A DNA stretch of 64,000 bases from Tissierellales bacterium (lineage in GTDB: Bacteria > Bacillota > Clostridia > Tissierellales > VENL01). Below are positions 57,747 through 64,000 of the stretch, piece after piece; the stretch's first letter is position 1, and each line of letters opens with the position of its first letter. Both the position numbers and the translations under genes were made by a program. The stretch is taken from positions 177,910 through 241,909 of the forward strand of contig JANQLB010000084.1 in assembly GCA_028280805.1 (NCBI GenBank), given 5' to 3'. The notes below the pieces were generated by a model. The model did no database searches and was not told where the DNA came from. It was given only the letters and a program-made list of their open reading frames with translations.

Positions 57747-57776
57747 TTGACATAACATCTGATTGAGTGATATAAA
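57747..57776 (+). promoter_or_regulatory. Promoter of the amidase gene
   Basis: TTGACA (57747-57752), 18 bases, TATAAA (57771-57776), about 77 bases before the start codon. Confidence 0.55.
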
Positions 57777-57852
57777 TTAAATAAAGACAAAATAATGTCA
57801 AAATTTGCGATATTCATAGTACTTTTCACAATATTAAACGAGGTGGGTTTTG

Positions 57853-59907
57853 ATGAAAAAAATAGCAGTATATTTTTTTGTGTTTTTAATAGTTTTTAAC
57901 ATTGTAGCAAATGTACCAATAGCTTTAGCATCAAACGATTCAGAATTCATTAATGTTCGAGTAGATGGAGAAGAAATAGAAGTCAGGAAAATTAACGTGG
58001 TAATAAATGGACAACCTCTCCAGTCCGATGTTCCGCCAATATTATTTGAAAGTAGAACCTTAGTTCCTATTAGATTTGTGGCAGAACAGTTAAATGCTGA
58101 TATTAAATGGATACCGGAAACAATGGAGGCTAAGATTAATGCATTAGGTAAAGAGATAATTTTAAAGATTAATAGTACAGATGTTTTTATTAATGGAGAG
58201 AAAAAGCAGCTGCCATATGAAGTTCCGGCAAAGTTGGTAGACAGTAGAACAATGATCCCTTTAAGGTTTGTAATGGAGGAATTAAGTTGTGATGTTGAAT
58301 GGGATAGTAACACCTGGACAGGTATAGTAAACGTTAAACAACAGGAAATTACAGATATTTTGGTTACAGATAACACATACTTACCAAGTATAATTGTTCA
58401 AACAACAGGTGAAGTAACTTATGAAGCTATTGAACTTGTTGACTCTAATAAATTAGTTATTGATATTCCCAATACAACATTAAATATTCAAGACGAAACT
58501 AAAGTAGACGATAAAAACATTTTTAATATGATTGTAGACAAGAATCCTATTAAAAGTATAAGATCATCTCAGTTTCAATTTAATCCTGACGTAACTAGAG
58601 TTGTAATTGACAAAGATGAATTTACAGACTACACAATAGAACATTTAAGAAATGGTAAAGGCATTAAGATTGATTTTACTAATAAGGTAAAGGACATAAC
58701 GCTAGATTATATAAACGATAAAGAAACTATTGTTATTCATAGTACAAAAGAAACTGAATTTAATACGTTTGTTTTAAAAAATCCTAATAGAATTGTTTTA
58801 GATATAAAAAATTCATATTATGAAAGTGAAAATTATAAGTACGATATAAAAACAAAATTTATAAAAAGTATAAGAGCTGCACAATTTGAACCTAATGGTG
58901 AGTATGAAGGTACAGAAAAGACTGTAAGAATAGTTTTTGATTTAGAAGAAGGTCAATATACTCCTGATATTAAAACAAGATTTGAAAATGATAATCTGCT
59001 CTTAACTTTTAATGAGGGAAATACACAGGTTATTGAGTATGACAATAATGAAGATGAAAATATTACATTAAATATTGACACATTTGTAGAAAGTCAATAT
59101 GAGATTAAGTATGATGTTTCACATAAGATATTAGAAATCATTATTCCTAAAGATGATATAAACATATCTGATGGCTTAATACCTATAAACGATGAATTTG
59201 TGCAAAATATTATTGTGTTAGAAGAAGGTGACAATAAAAAAATAGCATTACTCATGAAGGTTGATATATCATATGAAGATCAATCCATAGCTAATAGCAA
59301 CAGAATAACTTTAGACATTAGATCTAGAAACAGTGAATTTAGTGACAAAATTATAGTTATAGATGCAGGTCACGGAGGAAAAGACCCTGGAACTACAGGG
59401 AGAATATCTTTGGTAAAAGAAAAAGATTTAAATCTTATAGTTGCTATTAAACTTCAGGAAATACTAGAGGATATTGGATTCAGAACAGTATTAACAAGAG
59501 ACAAGGATGAATATATTGGTCTATATGAAAGAGCAGATATAGCTAATGCTACTGATGGGGATGCTTTTGTAAGTATTCACTTTAATGCCCACACAAACTC
59601 TGAAGTCCACGGACTGGAAACTATATACTGTCCAGCTTATAATAGTGAAGTTAAAACGGGTGATAATTATCCATTTGCAAAAACATTACATGATGAGATA
59701 GTAAAGGCTTTAGGAAGACACGATAGAGGCATATTTAGGAGATCAGAAATTGTTGTAACAAGGGAAACCAAAATGGTAGCTGCATTAGTTGAATTAGGTT
59801 TTGTTTCTAATCCTGAAGAGGAAAGAATAATAGTAACGTATGAATATTTAAATAAGTCAGCACAAGCAATTGCAGATGGATTAGTTAAATATTTTTCAGA
59901 AGAATAA
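57853..59907 (+). CDS. N-acetylmuramoyl-L-alanine amidase with copper-amine-oxidase-fold and AMIN domains
   Basis: The ATG at 57853 is chosen, seven bases after GAGGTGG, giving 684 residues. In order: signal peptide (about 1-25), copper-amine-oxidase N-terminal-like domain with two repeats (ESRTLVPIRFVAEQL and DSRTMIPLRFVMEEL), AMIN-like domains (about 175-480), and a C-terminal amidase_3 with VIDAGHGGKDPG, EKDLN, SIHFNAH and ALVELGFVSNPEE, the zinc ligands and catalytic Glu. It cleaves the bond between MurNAc and L-Ala in the wall. It probably serves daughter-cell or spore wall work. Confidence 0.93.
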   Translation: MKKIAVYFFVFLIVFNIVANVPIALASNDSEFINVRVDGEEIEVRKINVVINGQPLQSDVPPILFESRTLVPIRFVAEQLNADIKWIPETMEAKINALGKEIILKINSTDVFINGEKKQLPYEVPAKLVDSRTMIPLRFVMEELSCDVEWDSNTWTGIVNVKQQEITDILVTDNTYLPSIIVQTTGEVTYEAIELVDSNKLVIDIPNTTLNIQDETKVDDKNIFNMIVDKNPIKSIRSSQFQFNPDVTRVVIDKDEFTDYTIEHLRNGKGIKIDFTNKVKDITLDYINDKETIVIHSTKETEFNTFVLKNPNRIVLDIKNSYYESENYKYDIKTKFIKSIRAAQFEPNGEYEGTEKTVRIVFDLEEGQYTPDIKTRFENDNLLLTFNEGNTQVIEYDNNEDENITLNIDTFVESQYEIKYDVSHKILEIIIPKDDINISDGLIPINDEFVQNIIVLEEGDNKKIALLMKVDISYEDQSIANSNRITLDIRSRNSEFSDKIIVIDAGHGGKDPGTTGRISLVKEKDLNLIVAIKLQEILEDIGFRTVLTRDKDEYIGLYERADIANATDGDAFVSIHFNAHTNSEVHGLETIYCPAYNSEVKTGDNYPFAKTLHDEIVKALGRHDRGIFRRSEIVVTRETKMVAALVELGFVSNPEEERIIVTYEYLNKSAQAIADGLVKYFSEE

Positions 59908-59938
59908 AGAGAAAGTTTAAAAGCTTTCTCTTTTTTTA
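59908..59938 (+). terminator. Terminator after the amidase gene
   Basis: AGAGAAAG (59908-59915) pairs with CTTTCTCT (59924-59931), followed by T6. Confidence 0.85.
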
Positions 59939-60029
59939 CTTAAAAAGCAGGTAAAATTTCATTATTTAATCATAGTATCTACTTGTCATTAATATAATTT
60001 ATAAAGAATAATGGCAAGGGGGGTAAAGA

Positions 60030-61043
60030 ATGAAACTTAAAAAAATATTAGTGTTATCAATAGTTTTAGTATTGGCATTAAGCCTTTCTGGATGCGGAGT
60101 ATTTGATTCGATGAGGAACGTAATATCAGAAGATGACGATGGTTTTGAAATAGTAAGAAGTGGAGAAGATGGAGCGGAAGTAGCTGTAAATGCTAATTTA
60201 AGAGATACTGTTCTATATTATCAAAATGAAACTGGTTATTTAATTCCAGTTAAGAGACAAATTCCTTGGGAAGAAGGTATAGCTAAAGCTGCTCTTAAAA
60301 ATATGATAGATAGTGCAGTTGTAAGAGAGGATTTATCCTTAATCGGTTTAGAGCCGATTATTCCTGCTGGTACACAGATAAGAGGGATGTCAATAAGTGA
60401 ACAAGGGCTATGTAAGGTTAATTTTACGAGTGAGTTTTTAAATTATGATAACCAAACTGCTGAAGAAAACTTAGTAAGAGCAGTTGTTTATACTTTGACA
60501 GAGTTTCCAACCATAGATGAAGTTGTATTAATGGTTGATGACAAAGAATTGACTAAATTAAAATTTGGTACAGATGCTACTGGTCCTTTGACAAGAGGTG
60601 ACATAAATGCAACAGCTCAAGCAAGAGCTACAGACTCAGATGTTGTTGTATATTATAAAAGTACATCAAATGGTATATATGAGTATTATGTTCCGGTCAC
60701 AGTACCTGTTAATGCAGATGAATCAGAAATGTACTCTGCTTTAGAAAAGTTGTTTATAGGTCCAGAATCAGCAGGCTTATATACTGATATACCTGAAGGG
60801 GTTTATTTAGGAGGATTAGAGATAATAGAAAACGTAGCATATGTTGATGTATTACCACAAAGTTTAGATATATTATCGGATCAAAGTACGTTTGACAAAA
60901 TGAGCAAAAATATTGCTCTTACTGTAGCTCAGTTCAATGATATTTCTAATGTTGAGATATTAATTGACGGAATGACAGTTCAGCAGGCTGGACTTGATAT
61001 ATTAAAACCAGATACCATACCTGTTTTTGCTAATGAATTTTAA
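60030..61043 (+). CDS. gerM: GerM-like lipoprotein with two GerMN domains
   Basis: 337 residues, ATG with GGGGGGT upstream. The signal peptide has lipobox Cys22 (LSGCG). There are two repeats of the GerMN domain: about 60-185 (YYQNETGYLIPVKRQI, VRAVVYTLTEFPTIDEVVLMVD) and about 200-330 (YYKSTSNGIYEYYVPVTVPV, VAQFNDISNVEILID). In Bacillus GerM is needed for spore wall and germination, and it lies beside rph and its neighbours, as it does here. It probably acts outside the membrane. Confidence 0.87.
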   Translation: MKLKKILVLSIVLVLALSLSGCGVFDSMRNVISEDDDGFEIVRSGEDGAEVAVNANLRDTVLYYQNETGYLIPVKRQIPWEEGIAKAALKNMIDSAVVREDLSLIGLEPIIPAGTQIRGMSISEQGLCKVNFTSEFLNYDNQTAEENLVRAVVYTLTEFPTIDEVVLMVDDKELTKLKFGTDATGPLTRGDINATAQARATDSDVVVYYKSTSNGIYEYYVPVTVPVNADESEMYSALEKLFIGPESAGLYTDIPEGVYLGGLEIIENVAYVDVLPQSLDILSDQSTFDKMSKNIALTVAQFNDISNVEILIDGMTVQQAGLDILKPDTIPVFANEF

Positions 61044-61060
61044 ATATTAGTAGTATTTTA

Positions 61061-61085
61061 AACAGTCCTTAGGGGCTGTTTTTTT
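61061..61085 (+). terminator. Terminator after gerM
   Basis: AACAGTCC (61061-61068) pairs with GGGCTGTT (61073-61080) with a T-G pair, followed by T5. Confidence 0.8.
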
Positions 61086-61188
61086 ATTTGATTGAAATAG
61101 TGGTAAAAAAATTAATCTTTTGTTATTATAAATAATAACTAAGGTAACAATAACATAAACTTAGATTATTATAGATAGGAGAGGTAAT

Positions 61189-61932
61189 ATGGATAGAATT
61201 AACGGCAGGAAATACAATGAGCTAAGAGATATTAAAATCACCAGAAATTACTTAAAGCATCCACATGGTTCTGTTCTTATAGAAATTGGAAACACAAAGG
61301 TTATATGTACTGCTATGATAGAAGATAAAGTACCGCCATTTTTAACTGATACGGGTAAGGGATGGATAACGGCAGAATACTCTATGCTTCCGGGTTCTAC
61401 TATTAATAGAAAAGTTAGAGAATCGTCACGCGGTAAGGTAGGAGGCAGAACTCAAGAAATTCAAAGGCTCATAGGAAGAGCTTTAAGGAGTATAGTTAAT
61501 CTGCAAGATTTAGGTGAAAGAACTATATGGCTTGACTGTGATGTTATTCAAGCTGACGGAGGCACAAGAACTGCTTCTATAACAGGCGTATTCGTTGCAA
61601 TGGTAGATGCAATATATACCTTATACATAAACAAAGAAATTTCAAGTATACCAGTTAAAGATTTTGTGGGAGCTGTTAGTGTAGGTATAGTCAATAATAC
61701 TAGGCTGCTGGATTTAAATTATCAAGAGGATTCAAAAGCTAAGGTAGATATGAACATAGTTATGACTAGATCGGGAGAATTTATTGAGATACAGGGTACT
61801 GGTGAAGAATCTCCCTTTAACATGGATGATTTAAGTGAACTTTTAAGTTTAGCAAAGAAAGGTGTTAATGAGCTTATAGCAAAGCAAAGAGAAAGTTTGG
61901 GAGAGATAAGTGAGTTAATTGGAAGAAAATAA
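61189..61932 (+). CDS. rph: Ribonuclease PH
   Basis: 247 residues. [30 protein letters not shown], the [20 protein letters not shown] phosphate site, and [20 protein letters not shown]. It trims tRNA 3' ends by phosphorolysis. Its own promoter region is AT-rich. It is followed 30 bases later by rdgB, and gerM lies upstream. Confidence 0.97.
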   Translation: MDRINGRKYNELRDIKITRNYLKHPHGSVLIEIGNTKVICTAMIEDKVPPFLTDTGKGWITAEYSMLPGSTINRKVRESSRGKVGGRTQEIQRLIGRALRSIVNLQDLGERTIWLDCDVIQADGGTRTASITGVFVAMVDAIYTLYINKEISSIPVKDFVGAVSVGIVNNTRLLDLNYQEDSKAKVDMNIVMTRSGEFIEIQGTGEESPFNMDDLSELLSLAKKGVNELIAKQRESLGEISELIGRK

Positions 61933-61962
61933 CAACAAACACTTAATAGAGGAGAATTTATT

Positions 61963-62580
61963 ATGAGTAAGATTGATATTGTTGCAGCTAGTGGAAACAA
62001 GTATAAAATTCAAGAAATTAAGGATATTTTAAAGGATTTACCAGTCAATATATTATCTAAAAATGATGTTGGACTAGGAAATCTAGAAACAGATGAGGAT
62101 AAGGATACTTTAGAAGGAAATGCGTTAAAAAAAGCTGTAGAAATATCAAGAAAGATAGATTCAGTTGTAATTGCTGATGATACTGGACTTTTTGTAGATA
62201 AATTAGATGGAAGACCGGGGGTATATTCTTCAAGGTATGCCGGTGAGAACTCAACATATGAGGAAAATAATAAAAAACTTTTAGAAGAATTAAAAGATCT
62301 TCCCCAATCAGAAAGAACTGCTAAGTTTAAGACAGTGATTGCAATAGTTTTAAGAGATGGCTCTTATAAAACAGTATTAGGAGAATGCTTAGGTTCTATA
62401 GGACTGGAACCTAAAGGAGAAAATGGATTCGGTTATGATCCTCTATTTATTGTAGATGGATACAATAAAACTTTTGCAGAATTAGGCGATGAGATCAAGA
62501 ATAAAATCAGCCATAGAGCAGATGCACTCAAGAAATTAAAAAATCAGTTAAAAGTAATGCTAGAAGTTGATGAGGTATGA
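61963..62580 (+). CDS. rdgB: XTP/dITP pyrophosphatase
   Basis: 205 residues, ATG with GAGGAG upstream. The Ham1 family: ASGNKYKIQEI at the N-terminus, VVIADDTGLFVDKLDGRPGVYSSRYAG, and GFGYDPLFI. It removes deaminated purine triphosphates from the nucleotide pool. The TGA overlaps the next ATG (ATGA). In B. subtilis the same set (rph-ysnA-ysnB) is found. Confidence 0.96.
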   Translation: MSKIDIVAASGNKYKIQEIKDILKDLPVNILSKNDVGLGNLETDEDKDTLEGNALKKAVEISRKIDSVVIADDTGLFVDKLDGRPGVYSSRYAGENSTYEENNKKLLEELKDLPQSERTAKFKTVIAIVLRDGSYKTVLGECLGSIGLEPKGENGFGYDPLFIVDGYNKTFAELGDEIKNKISHRADALKKLKNQLKVMLEVDEV

Positions 62581-63080
62581 AAATATTAGTATTAAGTGAT
62601 ACGCACGGAGAAATAGATGAATGTAATCATGTTTTGAAAAAAGTAGACAAGATTGATTTAATCATACATCTTGGAGATTATTCTAGTGATGTCGTTAATG
62701 TAAAAAAAATCTTTAAGTTGGATATAATAAATGTAAGGGGCAACTGTGATCGTATGGACACAAAAACTAAAGATGAAATGATAGTAACTTTAAAAGGCAA
62801 GAAGCTATTCTTAACTCATGGACATATTTATGGAGTCAAAACGAATTTAGATAGAATATTCTATAGAGCAAAAGAGTTACAAGTTGATATAGCTTTGTTT
62901 GGTCATAGTCATGTTCCTGTATCTATAACATATGAAGATATGCTTCTATTTAATCCCGGGAGTATTTCAATGCCAAGAAAGGGTAGTAAGAAAAGCTTTG
63001 GAATTATAGAGTTAAAACAAAATAGTGTAGAATCTAAAATTTATCCCATAACAGAATTTTTACCAAATAAAGAGTATTGA
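62577..63080 (+). CDS. YfcE/MJ0936-family phosphodiesterase
   Basis: 167 residues of the calcineurin-like fold: VLSDTHGEIDE (metal ligands Asp, His), HLGDYSSD, VRGNCD, THGHIYG and FGHSHVP, NPGSISMPR. Two-metal phosphodiesterase of unclear natural substrate. Coupled to rdgB by a four-base overlap. A promoter for the tRNA cluster begins in its last codons. Confidence 0.95.
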   Translation: MKILVLSDTHGEIDECNHVLKKVDKIDLIIHLGDYSSDVVNVKKIFKLDIINVRGNCDRMDTKTKDEMIVTLKGKKLFLTHGHIYGVKTNLDRIFYRAKELQVDIALFGHSHVPVSITYEDMLLFNPGSISMPRKGSKKSFGIIELKQNSVESKIYPITEFLPNKEY

Positions 63081-63105
63081 CAACATACAAGAATATTGAT
63101 ATAAT
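63077..63105 (+). promoter_or_regulatory. Consensus promoter of the tRNA cluster
   Basis: TTGACA (63077-63082), 17 bases, TATAAT (63100-63105), both hexamers perfect. It begins at the stop codon of the phosphodiesterase gene and stands 35 bases before the first tRNA. A GTCAGT/ACTGAC hairpin lies between. Confidence 0.85.
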
Positions 63106-63139
63106 CTTAAATTGTCAGTAAAAAACACTGACGATATTT

Positions 63140-63216
63140 GCACCTGTAGCTCAGTTGGATAGAGCAACGGACTTCTAATCCGTGTGCCAGGGGTTCGAAT
63201 CCTCTCAGGTGCACCA
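63140..63216 (+). tRNA. tRNA-Arg (anticodon TCT)
   Basis: GCACCTG pairs with CAGGTGC, anticodon loop CTTCTAA, T loop GTTCGAATC, CCA encoded. It decodes AGA and AGG, the main Arg codons in this AT-rich genome. Confidence 0.97.
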
Positions 63217-63220
63217 TCAT

Positions 63221-63298
<78 letters not shown>

Positions 63299-63358
63299 TT
63301 TATAATAAAATAAATATCTTTACAGATATAAATCTTTTAAGTATTAAGATTATATCAT

Positions 63359-63434
63359 GACCCATTAGCTCAGTTGGTAGAGCATCTGACTTTTAATCAG
63401 GGTGTCCGGCGTTCGAGTCGCCGATGGGTCACCA
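63359..63434 (+). tRNA. tRNA-Lys (anticodon TTT)
   Basis: GACCCAT pairs with ATGGGTC, anticodon loop CTTTTAA, CCA encoded. Confidence 0.97.
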
Positions 63435-63441
63435 TTAACAT

Positions 63442-63525
63442 GCGGGAGTGGCGGAATTGGCAGACGCGCTAGACTTAGGATCTAGTGTCTTTGACGTGGG
63501 GGTTCGAGTCCCTTCTCCCGCACCA
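63442..63525 (+). tRNA. tRNA-Leu (anticodon TAG)
   Basis: GCGGGAG pairs with CTCCCGC, anticodon loop CTTAGGA, long variable arm typical of tRNA-Leu, CCA encoded. Confidence 0.96.
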
Positions 63526-63534
63526 CGAGCAGAT

Positions 63535-63579
63535 AATCCGAATCCGATATCGATAGGTAATGGGGTTCGGATTTGTTTT
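63535..63579 (+). terminator. Terminator of the tRNA cluster
   Basis: AATCCGAATCC (63535-63545) pairs with GGGTTCGGATT (63563-63573, one G-T pair), followed by TGTTTTA. Confidence 0.8.
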
Positions 63580-63633
63580 ATATATATGATGTGTTATAAT
63601 TGGTATGTAATGCTTTGATAAAGGGGTATGTTT

Positions 63634-64000
63634 ATGGGCAATTTTAAACGAAATGATATGTTGTTTTCACTCTGTGGCTTAAACTGTGGATTATGCTCTA
63701 TGCGATTGGGTAATTATTGTCCCGGCTGTGGTGGCGGTGCAGGAAATCAAATATGTTCTATTGCAAGGTGTAGTATACAAAAGGACAATGTTGAATATTG
63801 TTATCAGTGTAGTGAGTATCCCTGTTCAAAATACGATGGAATTACTGATTTTGATTCTTTTATTACACATAAAAATCAGCTGAAAGATATGGAAAAAGCA
63901 AAAAGAATAGGAATGGATGCCTACCATTTTGAACTGACGGAAAAGATGGAAATACTAAATTTTTTGTTAGCCAATTACAATGATGGTCGAAGAAAAACAT
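63634..64000 (+). CDS. DUF3795-type Cys-rich protein (partial, runs off the window)
   Basis: The ATG at 63634 (or 63628) follows AAGGGG. The 122 residues seen begin MGNFKRNDMLFSLCGLNCGLC, with many cysteines (14, 18, 21, 29, 32 and a later CYQCSEYPC), the DUF3795 pattern. The N-terminal part probably binds zinc. Function unknown. The C-terminus lies beyond 64000. Confidence 0.8.
   Translation, partial: MGNFKRNDMLFSLCGLNCGLCSMRLGNYCPGCGGGAGNQICSIARCSIQKDNVEYCYQCSEYPCSKYDGITDFDSFITHKNQLKDMEKAKRIGMDAYHFELTEKMEILNFLLANYNDGRRKT

Overview
The window is about 64 kb of AT-rich, densely coding DNA. Several things point to an anaerobic, endospore-forming low-GC Gram-positive bacterium of the Clostridia/Tissierellia kind: strong AGGAGG ribosome binding sites, a CIRCE-controlled groESL operon, purine riboswitches, small coat-like proteins, a GerM-like lipoprotein, copper-amine-oxidase-fold plus AMIN plus amidase_3 cell-wall hydrolases, and a single-chain PurL of about 1260 residues. 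A Sedimentibacter-like organism would fit, but the genus is only a guess. No 16S gene is present.

Layout. 1-2415: end of a membrane-protein gene, then groES-groL behind a promoter and CIRCE operator. 2426-2995: two small coat-like genes on the minus strand. 3087-5985: larE-larB-larC for the nickel-pincer nucleotide cofactor, with larC split by an apparent programmed -1 frameshift on a run of nine A. 5992-9379: guanine riboswitch, guaB, guaA. 9380-15890: a decayed genomic island at the 3' end of guaA. It holds a frameshifted HEPN-type gene, broken conjugation genes of the Tn1549 kind, an intact lipoprotein of the cholesterol-dependent-cytolysin fold, and a 5'-truncated group IIC intron. It is closed by a second copy of a guaA-like C-terminal end with the displaced terminator. 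16070-18836: further accessory DNA (esterase-like lipoprotein and its degenerate copy, broken PDDEXK nuclease, HicB). 19155-33910: membrane hydrolase, TauE-like exporter, two ABC export operons, a two-methyltransferase/radical-SAM cluster, AraC and TetR regulators, a lipoprotein hydrolase and an aminotransferase. 33986-46521: the complete nine-gene purine operon purL-K-E-C-F-M-N-H-D behind a tandem guanine/PRPP riboswitch. 46536-49518: small minus-strand genes, a YerC-type regulator, an alpha/beta hydrolase and TetR. 50069-55937: terpene-cyclase-like toroid protein, pcrA-ligA, and a small Cys-rich protein. 56124-63080: a putative ADP-ribosyl-transfer-fold protein with an AIR-synthase-like protein, amidase, gerM, rph, rdgB and a YfcE-type phosphodiesterase. 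63140-63525: tRNA-Arg, His, Lys and Leu. The window ends inside a DUF3795-type gene.

How the genes work together. Purine metabolism dominates. GMP synthesis (guaBA) is behind a guanine riboswitch of its own, and the whole IMP pathway is behind a guanine aptamer stacked on a PRPP aptamer, so guanine excess and precursor supply are read together. The gene sets purD-yerC-pcrA-ligA and gerM-rph-rdgB-phosphodiesterase resemble the arrangement in Bacillus subtilis, so these blocks are core genome, whereas 9380-18836 is accessory.

The most unusual item is the cytolysin-like lipoprotein at 12253-14322. It keeps the CDC core landmarks but has no undecapeptide and no cysteine apart from the lipobox one. 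It ends in a fibronectin-III-like domain, and it is the only large intact gene inside an otherwise ruined mobile element.
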